In this document: in pieces, positions 13,360 to 24,764 of the stretch | Position numbering within the stretch: position 1 is the first letter of the stretch | Layout: every line of letters starts with the position of its first letter | Source: Lates calcarifer | Taxonomy: Eukaryota; Chordata; Actinopteri; Centropomidae | DNA length: 64,000 nucleotides | Assembly: GCF_001640805.2 (NCBI RefSeq) | Contig: NC_066837.1 | Location: 26,722,789-26,786,788, forward strand | Reading direction: 5' to 3' | Notes under the pieces: model-generated | The model's database searches: none | Told to the model about the DNA's origin: nothing | The model's input: the letters and a program-made list of their open reading frames with translations, nothing else | Translations under genes and position numbers: made by a program

Positions 13360-14580
13360 GGATGTTGTTGGAGTTTAATTCGAAGGAATTTAAGTGTCAG
13401 TTACATTTGAAGCACTGAAAAATCTGTTGGTTTTTGAGAGCTAAAATGTCAATTAAGTTTTCCTTAAGAGAGTTTTATTATCAGCGTGTATGTAAACACT
13501 GAAAGTAGTTGAAGTGTAAATTCAAGTGCCCGAGGTAGTACGAATGTGAGGACTGTAAATAGTTAAAGTATCAGTTGGTATATAGGCAGTGACAGAGACT
13601 GAACTGTCAGTTAAAATGTAACAATCAGATACATAATACGTAAGTGTCAGTTGACATGTAAACATTGAAAGTAGTTGAAATGTCAGTTTAATGTGACGCA
13701 CTGAAATGATTTGAAGTGTTAGCTGAAGTGCAGTTTGCTTCAGGTTTAAGAACTGTAGGCAGCTGAAAGGTTATTTGTGAAAGCAGTTATACAGTCAGTA
13801 AAGTGAGAGTCATGAAAGCGTAGGAGTAGGAGATAAAACATGAACTGTCAGTTAAACTGTATTCAATGAATAATTAAAAGTATTTGCTATGTACAGTAAG
13901 CAGTCACAGCAGCTAAACTGGAATGTTTAAGAGTCAGCTGACATGTAGCAGCTGAAAGTAGTTGAATTGTACGTTGAATTCAAAGCAATGAAAAGTGTTG
14001 AAATGTAAGAGCTGAAAGCTGCTGAGAGTTTTGTTTCAGATCTCAGCCCTGTAGGGAGGTGAGAGGTTATTTGAACTGTAAACGACAAAAGCAGGGTAAC
14101 TGTTTAAAAAGTAAGAAATGAGAGCAGCTGAACGGTAAACAGTAAAAGGGACTGAAATTTCAGTTGAAGTTCAACACAACAGAGATGAAGAATTGAAGAG
14201 TGTGTACTGTAAACTGTAAGCAGTGACAGCAGTTGAATTGTCAGTCAATTTGTAGATGCTGAACTTAGTATTGGACAAGTATTGAATTATGGGTTGAAAG
14301 CTTTTAAAATCTCAGTTAAGGTGATGTATTTCTTATTTGAGAAAGTCCACGTTGAGGTCAAGCTTAAGGATACTGAAGTAGCAGTGTCAGTAGAATCTGA
14401 AGCACTGAAAAGGTTTGAAATGTCTTTTGAAGTGTTAGAGTTGAAAGCCAAATCTAATTAAATTTGAGTTTCAAGTGTAAGCCATGTAGGCGGGTGAGAT
14501 TTCAGTTTTGTATGTGAGGAAAGCTAACAAAAGTCCACTGCAAGGTCAGCCTTTAGCTGAATACTGACGAGTGAAACTTA
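13360..14580. repeat. Degenerate satellite-like array, period about 300-320 bp
   Basis: Words such as TGTCAGTTGA, GTAAGCAGTGACAGCAGTTG and CACTGAAAGTAGTTGAA recur throughout in one orientation. CAGTGACAGC-like landmarks fall at 13587, 13901 and 14221 (spacing 314 and 320), and GTAGGCAGCTGAAAGG-like ones at 13754, 14050 and 14485. Shorter sub-units of about 35-45 bp appear within. Copies have diverged heavily and lengths vary, so this is an old tandem array. No protein-like open frame runs through it. Confidence 0.7.
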
Positions 14581-15324
14581 TTTAGATAAAACTCACATCA
14601 GGTAATGTGTAAGATCTGAAGTGATTCAGCAGTAGATAACATGATAAACATTTGAGGACCTAGAGGTTCTTGATGATGAAAATACTTATTTAAAAAAGGA
14701 CAATAATAGCTGTCCACTGTGAAATATCTCAAGGTTGTCTGATAGAACAAATTGTGTTATTCTGATGTATTGCTTTCACCACTTGACATATGAGTAACAG
14801 ATTAAATGTCTAATTTAAATGCAGGAACTGTCACCAGCGGCATCTCTTCGATTTAAATGTTTTGTGCTACAGCAACAGGTCGTCTGAGTGAACTGATAAT
14901 AAAAGTCAAGCTTAAAGTGCTGTAGTTTTAGTTTAGGTTGCACTCACTTGAACTGGGCCACTGAAAGACTGATATGACTAGGCACTTTTCTCCCTCCAAG
15001 TGCATCGCTGTCTTTAGTGCAGGTACCGCACCTTACAGCAGAAACAACAAAGCAGTGAGTGGGTTATCTTATGCAGTCAGCTTAAAAAGAAACACATGGG
15101 CACTCACACAGTTTCATTCCAAGCCCTGTCGTTGTGACCTTCACTGCCTTTGGATATTTCACTTATCTTGCAAACATCTTGCTCCCCCTCTTTTAACATG
15201 GTAGAAATGTGATCAGCGATTCTCTCTCCTGCACCCACTCACCGTGTGCCACCTTCCCTCACACTCCTTCCCCTCTGTTGTAATCACACCTCTCGATGCA
15301 CATAACCAAAGCCAGGAATGCGCT

Positions 15325-16399
15325 GTGACATTAAGTATCACAATTTTATTACAAAAATTAAATTCTTCATCTCTCAGTTTTGCCATGCTTGGAGCATATA
15401 ACAATACAGTAAAAAACCCAGACCCAGAGAAGATAGTAAAGCAGATTTCAACAATGCTTTCACAGCACTCTGTCATTCATGCTGTTACTATACAGATACT
15501 GTAACATTCCTAATACAGAGTAGTACAAACACCTGCCAAAACACGTCATGTCAGATAACAAACTGTAATTAAATTACATTTACGAGAGGAACAAGAAACT
15601 CAAACCAGCTCAGGAAAAAAAAAATGAAACCAATAAACACTGAATTTGCAACTGAAAACATACTGAATGTGCTGAATATTTGTACCAGCCCAAGGCACCC
15701 AGGCTTTGTAGCAATGTTGGCAAGTTAACAACATTCTTACAGAAACACTTGAAGCGAACGACGATTACAAATTGACTTGTACCACAGTCTGACTTTGCAG
15801 TGTCCTTCAACGTACCCTCCTCTCCTGGCGTTCTCTTCATCAGTCACAGTGCAAGTTCCGGAGGGGCAGGGCAGAGTGAAGGAGGAGGGGTGGGGGGCTT
15901 GGGGTGGGGATGAGAATTTGTGGGGGTTCACAGGGAGCTGTACCGCATCAGACATCACTTCACAGCGCCAAACACCGACGAGAATTGGACGGACAGCATA
16001 ATCTCCTACTCTCCGGAGGGAAGGGGTGGGAGCGGTTATGTAATTCCTCACTTGGATTGTGAATTGTCCAAACATAAGGAGCAGATTGCCAGCTGCCAGT
16101 CCAAGACGAAATAAGCCAAAGGAAAAGCTTAGATGTGCTTTTAACTGAACCTCTGAGGGGGCGGGGGGAAAGAGCAACAGATACCAATACTTTCTCACTG
16201 AGGTTCCCAAGACGAATTAGATTTTTTTTTTCCCTCAAGATGAAAAGTGTTGTTTTGCACATAAATACCTAAGAATGATAGAAATCCCAGATTTAAGCTT
16301 ACCAATAACTCAAGTAGTCTCTAACAAACGTCAAATGAAGACAAGAACGACAAAAGCTCAGAAATACAGAGAGGCCTTTCTTGAACAGTGAAATGCAGT
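15325..16399 (-). other. nptx1: Probable nptx1 3' UTR with poly(A) signal
   Basis: No coding potential is visible between the stop and a minus-strand AATAAA at 15345-15350, which is followed by GT-rich sequence as expected for a cleavage site. This would give a 3' UTR of about 1.05 kb. The first part, 15,780-16,030, is G/C-richer than the flank. The end is inferred from one signal; mammalian NPTX1 has a longer 3' UTR, so downstream sites may also be used. Confidence 0.55.
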
Positions 16400-19300
16400 T
16401 CAGTTGAGCGAACGGCAAGGCTCAAAGGTCCATTTGGTTCGCTCCGCCAAATATTTCAATGTTGCTCTCTGTCCAGGAGAAGACGTTGCCAGCCGGTGCT
16501 TTGCTGTTGCAGGTTGCCAAGTTGTGGATCTCTGCGACAGAAAGTTTCCTGTTCCAGATATTCAAGTTTGCTAGCTCTCCAACAAAGGCTTGTGTTGCAT
16601 CGAAGCCTCCTCCCAATGTGTCCTGTGGAATGAGACAAACAAGTGTTTAACACCAGTGTTTAAAGTGCACAATAAAACTTGAATTGAAGTATTCACAGGC
16701 CTTTTTATCTGGTTGGAGAAAGATTTACAGGTTGAAAAAAACAGCGAGCTCCCCACTTTTTTCTGCTTCATTTGAGCACAAGATCACATGTGATAAAAAG
16801 TTTGGTCTAAGTGACATCGTCTAAGAGGACTGTCAGTATTAGGTATGGCCTAATTCTGAACTTACTTAGTCTTTTTTATTGACCTCAAGTCTGGAAATAA
16901 TTTACTTTCTCAAAGCATGACATAGTTTATTTAACAGTGTCAGATAGTGTTTCCCTGTTCAGATTCAGCCAAATTGATCCAGAACAATTTTTCTAATTGT
17001 GTGATGATACATTGCACATTATTTAGACTGGAAAGCCTTAATTGGCTCAGTTTTCAGTACCTCCACAATCCCACTTCATAAAATATGTCCAACCTTAATC
17101 TTTGTCCAAAGTGAAAGTCATATTTGGATAGGATTCTTTCCAAATATGTGAGGGATTAAAGTGGAGCAGTTGCAGTCAGTTATTTGAAAATATATATCCA
17201 CCTGCTCTTGTCCCAGGACCAGCACTCCCTCTGGTTTGATGGGGTGGTATGGTGCCAGATTTTCCCCGCTTCCCCGCATCACTCCATCCTGGAAGGCCTC
17301 CCACATCCCGTCACGGGTGGTCCATGTGATGCAGAGGTGATGCCATTTTCCGTCATTGATGAGGAACGGCAGCTTTGCAACCTGCAGCAGAGACACTTCA
17401 TAAGTTACACCTTTCTCTCCTTTAACAATCTCTTCTTTCACACGTTAGTAGCAGAGTCACACCCTGCCTGAAAATCCATCACTTCCATACCATCTCTTCT
17501 TCCTGCTGAATCACTTCCCCTATCACATATCTTTTCCTCTATAAAAAGGCCCCATGCTCTCCTTAGCACCTATTTTTATTTTATTTCCAGTTCTGGAACA
17601 GTGAAGTCGTCAGGTTACTCTGACTCATCCAATCACAAAGTATTTTAACTTTTTCCTACTGTTGTACTCACTGTAAGTATTGTTCCACACATGATGCATA
17701 TGAATACAAAATAATGCACTGCAAAAATAAAAAAAATGTGTGAAATAAAGCTTACTTCATGATAATAACTTTGTCATTACCTTGTCATTAATGAGAATCT
17801 CCATAGGGTTGTTCCCCCACTCAATCAAGACCATCTCGTTGGCCTGGCCCGGCACAGCATAGGAGAAGGGCGTCCCCACCCCAGGTGATGCGTTGGACTT
17901 GATCCACAGACACACACTGAAGGAGTACATCTCAGGGAGGCTCCTCTTGGCTTTGGCGTACATGTAGTTGGTTCTCAGGGGGAAGGTGAGCTGGAACTTA
18001 TCTGTTGGTCTGATGTCTTTGCCTGTAAATACACTGATGTCAGTTTACCTGTTTTTTATCTGTTAGATTCAGTTATTTGAATACATACTGAGCATTTGTC
18101 AGCCCTTTGCTAATATATTTAGACATTACCTGGAGGAAGAACCTTCATAAAACCACATATATTTTTACATATATGAAGTCATGATAGAATATGACATTTA
18201 TATGATCAGAGTCTCTTTTAATTGTAGAAAAACAACATCTGTTCCCCGCCGTTTAAATTACTACTATCTAATCTGACTATACATGAAACACTGTTTTACA
18301 ATCATTTTCTGTCTGTTCCCTGTGTGTAGGAGGGCTGTCTTCTCCCTCTCCCTCTCACACATAGATCATACGCACGCGCATTTGCACGTGTTGAAAAGCT
18401 GAACAAGCCTTTGATATATGCTCCAAAACGCGCCAGTGCGCACCCTGCAAACTTTCCCTGCTTCTGACCTCTGCATAAAATTGCCCTTTGCATAAAGGCT
18501 CATATGCAACTTTGACAGTCCGCTTTTTGGCAGTGAAAAACATAAACTCAGCGAAGCAAAAGTGCTAACAGGTCTTGAGATATGCAAAGCAATGCAGCTC
18601 TCCTCTCCTCGCTCACACTATCCGTGCGCAACGTGATGGCTGCGGCATTGTGAGCGGTTCCACATGAGCGCTGTAATACCGAAAATGACTGTTTTTTTTC
18701 CTTCAGACTGAGGCGCCCTTGAGTTTAAAAACCAATTAAATTACACTTAATCTTGTTCCCGCACAGCCACATTCACAGCAGCGCTGAGCTGCCCCGCTTT
18801 AAGTCCTGAGCGCTCTGAAATCCAAACCCACCTTTCTCCAGGTCTGTGATCCGGTGGTGCAGAGAGGTGAGCGTGGACTCCACTCTGTTTCGCTGCTCGG
18901 TGTCATTCCTGGATCCCGGTTTGGTCTCCTCTAAAGTGTTGACCCGGGACAGAACCTGCTTCTCCATGTCATCTATCTTGTTCTGCAGCAGATCTTTCAG
19001 GCTGTTCGCTTGCACGGTGTTGTTTCCTCGGCTGTATTGCTGCATCGGACAGAGGGAGACAGACACTGAGTTAAAGGAGGACACTTTGGTGCTAAACTCT
19101 TTGACACATGTTCCCTTTAGAGTCTTTAAATCGTATGGCCCTGTCCAAACTGCCTTACTAATACTTGTGTTTATGCATCACGCTATTCAGAAGACATCTA
19201 CCTTTACTTTACATGGTTTTCTAAGACTGTGATGAAAACAGATGGAGTAAAACTCATGTGGCTCCCAGCATAAACTGCACAAAGCCACAACAATACTACA

Positions 19301-19836
19301 TCACTTCTAATACTGAGATCTCACCCTCATTCTAACTAAGAACCAGATCAGCCAGTCTAATGAACTTTTCACCTGGTAAGCCCTGCACTCTTCTGCTTAC
19401 CTACCTCAAGATTCTCCAGTCTCTGTTTGAGCGTCTGTAAAGTCTGTCCCAGCTGGGCCAGGGTGTCCGTGGTGCCCCGGGATACATCCCCCATCGTGTT
19501 CTTCGACCCCGGCCGCCTCCCGCCGGGTCCCGCCGCCGCGGGGAGGCTCTGGCTTTCGCAGCGGCTCAACTTGGACGTTAGCTCCCTGATTGTCTCCTTT
19601 TGGTTCATAATGGTCTCCTTTTGCTGCAGCACGGTCTCCCGCAGCTGCATTACCGTGGTCTTCAGGTCCTCCGCCGGCCCGCTGTTCTGCATCGTGGCCG
19701 TGCACAAGTCCATATCCTTGGGCACCGACGTGCAAATAAACTGCGTCTGTCCGAAGTCTTGCGCGGAGCTCTCCATAACAATGAGGCAAGAAAGTAGAAA
19801 AAGTTTCCACGAGGATCCGTCCATGGCTCCAGTCAT
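16400..19836 (-). CDS. nptx1: Neuronal pentraxin 1 gene, five coding exons (gene span)
   Basis: This gene encodes a secreted, multimeric synaptic pentraxin; in mammals NPTX1 clusters AMPA receptors at excitatory synapses. Exons join as 19836-19405, 19039-18832, 18022-17781, 17381-17202 and 16622-16422, all with GT/AG introns and matching phases (introns of 365, 809, 399 and 579 bp). The product has a signal peptide (about residues 1-25), an N-terminal coiled-coil region and a C-terminal pentraxin domain from about residue 215. Seen directly are the pentraxin signature HLCITWTT, the calcium-site segment GQEQD across the exon 4/5 junction, and sequons NNT and NDT. Exon-by-exon similarity to human NPTX1 (432 aa), recalled from memory, is high. 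As read the protein has 420 residues; a one-base insertion in exon 5 moves the stop from 16400-16402 to 16422-16424, and the undisturbed frame would give 427. RPTOR lies divergently upstream, as in human. NPTX2 is less likely on synteny and sequence. Confidence 0.95.
16422..16622 (-). CDS. nptx1: nptx1 coding exon 5, frameshifted near its end
   Basis: The exon opens after a CACAG acceptor with DTLGGGFDATQAFVGELANL, the calcium-site and core strands of the pentraxin fold. It stays in the conserved frame to IEIFGGA, then reads NQMDL and a TGA at 16422-16424. Human NPTX1 continues TKWTFEACRQIN. In this window the +1 frame reads TKWTFEPCRSLN and stops at 16400-16402, so one extra base lies at about 16438-16440. 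The shift removes a conserved C-terminal cysteine. A sequencing or assembly error is as likely as a real allele. Confidence 0.9.
   Translation of the reverse strand, partial: DTLGGGFDATQAFVGELANLNIWNRKLSVAEIHNLATCNSKAPAGNVFSWTESNIEIFGGANQMDL
17202..17381 (-). CDS. nptx1: nptx1 coding exon 4: pentraxin signature
   Basis: Exactly 60 codons, phase 0 at both ends. It carries the family signature H-x-C-x-T-W-x-T (HLCITWTT), whose cysteine pairs with that of exon 3, then GSGENLAPYHPIKPEGVLVL and GQEQ, the start of the calcium-binding segment. The donor is GTGGAT after the CAG of QEQ. Confidence 0.95.
17781..18022 (-). CDS. nptx1: nptx1 coding exon 3: start of pentraxin domain
   Basis: The exon begins by completing the glycine codon split by intron 2 and reads KDIRPTDKFQLTFPLRTNYM, then MYAKAKRSLPEMYSFSVCLW and GVGTPFSYAVPGQANEMVL, ending NDK at a GTAATG donor. 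This is the first half of the pentraxin (LamG-like) fold and includes the first cysteine of the domain disulfide (SVCLW). Length is 242 bp (2 + 80 codons). Confidence 0.95.
18832..19039 (-). CDS. nptx1: nptx1 coding exon 2: coiled-coil linker
   Basis: The exon follows a CAG acceptor and starts QYSRGNNTVQANSLKDLL; it ends EKG with the last codon split (phase 1) at a GTGGGT donor. It encodes the amphipathic rod joining the N-terminus to the pentraxin domain (KIDDMEKQVLSRVNTLEE). Two N-glycosylation sequons are visible, NNT and NDT; the second is conserved in human NPTX1. Length is 208 bp, and frame is kept across both junctions. Confidence 0.94.
19405..19836 (-). CDS. nptx1: nptx1 coding exon 1: signal peptide and N-terminal coiled coil
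   Basis: This exon has 144 codons and ends at a GTAGGT donor (19404) in phase 0. It encodes a hydrophobic signal sequence (KLFLLSCLIVMESSAQ), the conserved segment DFGQTQFICTSVP with early cysteines used for multimerisation in this family, and a heptad-like stretch (TVMQLRETVLQQKETIMNQK). There are two in-frame starts: 19836 has a weak context, while 19824 (GCCATGG) has an excellent Kozak context and leaves the signal peptide next to the N-terminus, so 19824 may be the true start, four residues shorter. The interior is CpG- and GC-rich (19,480-19,700), unlike the AT-rich surroundings, as expected of a promoter-proximal CpG island. Confidence 0.94.
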
Positions 19837-19892
19837 AGCGTGGCTGGAGAGTATGTGTGTGTATGTGAATGAGTGTGAGTTGTCTCTGGGAT

Positions 19893-19913
19893 TTCAGCAC
19901 CACGGAGCTGTCC
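19893..19913 (+). promoter_or_regulatory. RE1/NRSE-like motif (REST site) in nptx1 leader
   Basis: The left 14 positions (TTCAGCACCACGGA) match the canonical 21-bp RE1 silencer exactly; the right part (GCTGTCC) matches only in its last two bases, so 16 of 21 positions agree. It lies between the TATA box and the start codons, a plausible place to restrict this neuronal gene to neurons through REST. Binding is an inference; the weak right half could mean half-site or no binding. Confidence 0.5.
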
Positions 19914-19946
19914 ACTGAAGCTGTGAGCTCTGGCCGCTGTGAGCAG

Positions 19947-19954
19947 TTTATATA
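19947..19954 (-). promoter_or_regulatory. nptx1: nptx1 TATA box
   Basis: On the minus strand this reads TATATAAA, 111-123 bp upstream of the candidate start codons. Initiation about 30 bp downstream would be near 19,920, giving a leader of roughly 85-95 nt. The flanks are GC-rich (GCGCTGCG upstream, CAGCGGCC downstream). Position and sequence make this a convincing core promoter element; the start site itself is inferred. Confidence 0.75.
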
Positions 19955-20112
19955 GCGGACATAACGCAGCGCAGATCCACTGCACCAGTTAGGGGAGGCA
20001 GCGGGTTCTGCTGTATCTACAGAGTCCAGCCCCTTATTTAAGGTCGTGCTAACGGGAAATTTCTACTGTAGCAGAGAGCGCGTGTACACTTGAGTCAAAG
20101 TGCAGACTATTA

Positions 20113-20190
20113 GATTGAGATAAGATAAGATAAGATAAGATAATCCTTTATTAGTCCCACAATGGGGAAATTTACAATTACACGCCATCA
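20113..20190 (-). mobile_element. LINE/SINE 3' tail with (TTATC)n
   Basis: On the minus strand: AATTTCCCCATTGTGGGACT, AATAAAGGATTATCTTATC and further TTATC units (20120-20143). This is a common teleost retrotransposon 3' end that primes on its own short tandem repeat. It sits about 160 bp upstream of the nptx1 TATA box and points toward it. Confidence 0.7.
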
Positions 20191-23100
20191 TATGCCTTCT
20201 TTACATCTTTTATATAACTCAGTTAGTGGCGGGAGAGGGTCTCCGATCTTTTTATCAAAGTAAGACAACAATGAAAAAACACTGCTTTACAAGGTTTCAA
20301 AATCAGGCAGAGATTATAAGCAAAAAAAGTAGCCCAAATGTTGAATCGCGTCTTTCATAGATATGTTGTAGAACTGTTCCCTTTCAGCGCAGTAAGAATA
20401 GTTTTTCATTTGAGTCAACGTGTTTAAAAAGACTAAAACTGAGAAGAGTGCCTGTATTTTGAAACGGTATATAATAAGTTATGTTGCGGCACTAGAGTTA
20501 TATGATAGAAATAATGAAAGTTCAAATAATAAGAAGTTACATTCATAGACAATAAAACATATTATTGTTCAGTACCCTCAGGGTTTTTGCACCACGGCTT
20601 AATGTGGTCTGGTATGACCAGTAGCTTATGTTGGCTAATGTAAGCTAACAAACTGTGGCTAAATGAGCCTGTTGTTCTTTAACTAAAGCTGCTGAGTCAG
20701 TTCCTTGACTTAACGACTCTCCTCTACCACACTTCGTATTGCAATTACTTTATGTAGGCTACGGAACTGGAGTAAGTGTCATTAGTTAGCTTCCACTGCT
20801 GGGCTTTATGTAACAAAGTGGGTTTATTTAAAACCCTCCTGTGCGCGTGTCAGGGATTTTGAGCACTATGTGGCGATGGGATCGGTCCACCTTAAATGAA
20901 AGCCGCTCCCCATCCTTCAGAGGAGTCTGTCCCACGGTCGGAGTCCCCCCACCCCACCCCCACCACCTCTCATCTTCTCTCTCACTCTGGCACGCGCTCC
21001 CACATCGTAAAACCATCCATCCTCGCGCTGATGGTTGACAATGGTTACAGTGTTTGCCTGTCAGTGAGGTTATAGAACAGCAGGCTCTTCACGTTTCCCA
21101 GGATTGCATTTGACTTATTGTGTAGCCTCCTCTATAACGAGAAAAGCTTGTTTTCTGCTTAAGTCAGAGGTGTTTGAATGTTTGAATGTACAGACTTGTC
21201 TTCCATACCAAGAGAAACACAAAACGTAAATTTTCAAAGAAGAAGCTCAACAAAATCTCTACAGCAGTGCACATAGCCTGACGGAGATGCTGTGGGCTCC
21301 TCTGTGCTGATAGTTATGTTAAATCCCACCACTACAAGACGGAGGCGCTAAAAGGAAAGTGAAATGTTTCCAAATAATTAAACAGACTGTTACGTAACTA
21401 CCCCCGCGGCCTTGGCATTAATGAATAAGATGCACAGCGAGGGAAGATCCAACACTCTGACACAGATCATGTTGGGATAGCAAATCACCAGCGATGGCAG
21501 TGACGTGGGAGGGACACACCAACTGCGTGGAAACAACTTGACCTAAACTGACTTCATCTGAACTTCAGCTAGATCTTTGGCCTTACAGTGCGCATTGTAA
21601 GGACGGGACAAAAAACCTGATACATATTAATGGGTAAGCATCTCTAAAATATGTATCCGGGGCCAAAGCTTCCTCTTTAAGCAAGAACATAAGAGTAATA
21701 AGAAGGAAATAAACTATTTCTGCAATAAGTTTTTCTCTAATCTTTGCTTGTTTTTGTGAAACACTTTTGCCTGTGTGAGGGGGAATCATTCCTCTCACAC
21801 ATCATACCTCATTACTCATAGTCATGTAACCCTTGTGAAGATGTCGGGGATAGAAAGTGATCACTCAAAGTTGTGAACCACTGCCTTAAACTACAGTGTA
21901 TGTGCTTTTTCAACCAAGCTCAAATTTGGTGAGAACAGTCATTGTTTCTCACAGAATCAAAATGGGTTAAATGTATGACCAGTGTTAAAATGAAATAGGT
22001 CCAGTTCATTTTGAATCTTTATTCTTGTTACTCAGACCTTCATATAAGTGAAAAGTGCAGTGGACTGTAGGATTCAGTCTCAATCTCACATCTAAACGTC
22101 CGACATGTTGCCCTTTTCCACCTCTGTGAGTAACAGTAGGTTATACTGCGTGTCCCAGAACGGAGTCTTTGTAGAAAGTCACAGCTTTTCTGCCTGCTGA
22201 AAGATTGCTGCCTGCTCTGAAAACAAATGACTTTTCCCCTCCCTGTTGCATCAGCGTGGCAGAGCGCTGCGTAAAACTGTGCCATCAAATGGGGAACAAA
22301 TGTGCAGTTCAAACGTTTTCACCGAGCCCTTCGTTTTGTTCGCTGTGTTTCAAGAGGGCTTTTAGACTTGTTCGTGACGTCGCGGCAGCCGCTGGCTAAG
22401 ATGGGATGAAAATTGACCCAGCAGTCCGCTTTAATTTGTTTAATTATCGATCCAGCGCGTTGTAATCAGCAAGGTGCCAAGCTGAAGGCGAGTAACAGCG
22501 GATATAACAAATGGTTAATGGCAGAGCCTAATTGCCGGGGCCCAGGACAGGCATGGAACAAATTCTCCTTATCTCAGCACATGCACATTAAAGACCAAGC
22601 AATACTTGCCATTAGTAAGTCAGACATTAGCCATAGTCTGAGGGGCTGATCAACAACTAATGCTTCATTCATTTCCAACAGACCAACAAATAGAGAAGCT
22701 TTCAGTGCTTGTGGTGTGCAGAATTTAATGATAATGATCAAGCTGAGCAGTGCCTCCCACTGGGAGACAGCCCACCTCTGATACAGCCAGGTTACAGTAA
22801 GGGATGAGCAGCTTGCCACATATATCTATTCAATATTCATCTCCTATCCCACGCATAAAAAAGTGCTTCAGCGCCATATGTTCGGCCATGTTTTCTCTCA
22901 TTCTCACCCTGTGCCTGCCACTAAGTCTGCTGTAACACTGAGAAAAATTGCATTAGATGTCAATCAACATTCCAGAGTGCAACTAATCTAATTTGTTGCC
23001 AGGAAATTTGGAAACTGTGGCAGTCTTGCAGGCATATGGTTAAGGTCAACTTTATTTTTACAAACCCATTCTGTCTTTCTGAAAAGCAAAGTATGCTTAT

Positions 23101-24034
23101 GGGACTGAATATTTTGCAGCCAGATTTTGGTGTGTTCTTCTTTCATGTTTGGCTGGGAATACACAGAGTCTCGAATCTGACCCGTTCCCTCTTCCACTCC
23201 AGCGTTCAGACCACAAGGTCAGATCTGCGCATGCATCAGCCGGGCAGGCCAAGCTGGACTCCAGGGGTTGTGTGGAAAAGGGCTGAAATCCATAATGATC
23301 AGTCTCTCAGGCTCACTGAATAATGCAAAGCTTTATAATAGAACCCACTCTCTAATGGCAGAGATAGATAAGAACCATTTCACACACTGGCAGCAAAATG
23401 CTTGCTTATTTATCCAGCATCTGCAATAGCAGAGAAAGAGAGAGAAGATGCAGGGAGTCAGGTGGGGTGGGGGGGTGAGTGACTGTATAACTGACAGTGC
23501 AGCACAAACAAAACAAGGAAGCAAAATGGGTTGTAGTGAGGGCAGGGAAGGCCTGTTGAGTTAGGGTTTGTGCAGGTGTATGCACTTCTATACCGTATTT
23601 CAAAAGACCTGCTTTTGCTCTGATCACACTCCTCTTTTATTCTCTTTTTACAGCTCAAAGGGACAGCAATTTTAATTGTTAATTCACTCTCTTTGTTTGT
23701 TCTGTCCAGGTTCCTCAAAGTAAGCTTTACTTTCCCTCTGTGCACACTTCACTACTTCACTTCTGACTGCTGAGAATTAAGATGTGCTGCCAGTTAACTA
23801 AAAGCCTCAGCACAACAGCTCCACTGTCTCTGCTCCACTGACATCTCCATTTCAGCCATCCCACAGAGAGGGAGATGAAGGGGGAGTCAGGAGGGAGTTG
23901 TCCAATGGGACGCCTGCACGGTGGAGCAGTCTGCTGCCATGCATGTACTCCCACTGGGACCAGCATGGAAGAAAGGTGGAATGGAGCAGGAGAGAAAAAA
24001 TGCAGACAGTCTTCCAGTGAGGAGAATTAAGTCA

Positions 24035-24035
<1 letters not shown>

Positions 24036-24086
<51 letters not shown>
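24036..24086. repeat. (CA)n microsatellite
   Basis: About 25 uninterrupted CA units. Confidence 0.96.
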
Positions 24087-24088
<2 letters not shown>

Positions 24089-24764
24089 GTAAACATAGTA
24101 AATAGCTTAATCTACAGGCCCATTATTTCCCTCTCCATGTTCATGTATGTAAATAAGTCACAGAACTGAATGATTTTGCTTTGACCTTCAGCTTCATAAC
24201 CAATGTCTCATAACTTCTCAGACAGGAACATTGTTTTATTGCTGTCCAGTGAGTCATTCAGTAACTTATTCCCCTCTCATTAAACCCAAAGTGACATAAA
24301 CAAATATTGGTGGCATTATGTGTTCCACCAGGCGCTAAGCTAACCTCATCATAATTCTCCAAAGCTTACACATTAACGCTTTTGCTACGACAGCGCTGTT
24401 CATCAAGCCTGCTAGCGTTGGCCTTGTTGGACTCCCTCCAGAAACAACATTTAGCCCATTAGGCCTTTGCCTCGACAAGTCTGTAGCCAAAATGTGTCCA
24501 AAAGAGGAAGTGGGTTTAGTCTGTCTGAGCGACTGAAATGATGGTTCTGTTTTTCAGCAGGCCTGTGTGTGGAAGGTATGTGGGGGAAAAGAGATGTTCT
24601 AAGTTGCTGGAAGCATTTGTATTTCTGTGCTGTAAGATTTTGGAAGGAGGAGTGAAAACATGCTGGTCTGTGGTTTTTGATGCAGTTTTAAACAGTATCC
24701 ACCTCAGAGACAGGTCTGCTTATGATAACTTTGCATTAGTGGGAAGAAACTGAAATAACAGAGT

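Noticed and set aside
13360..14580. CRISPR-like array
   Set aside because: Repeats are degenerate, spacers are not unique, and the genome is vertebrate.
19406..19918. Long open frames in other frames over nptx1 exon 1 (169 and 163 codons)
   Set aside because: These are overlapping frames of GC-rich coding sequence; the pentraxin frame is the conserved one.
20828..21038. Small gene in the GC-richer stretch upstream of nptx1
   Set aside because: Open frames of 62-65 codons on both strands have no domain, and the C-run suggests composition rather than coding.
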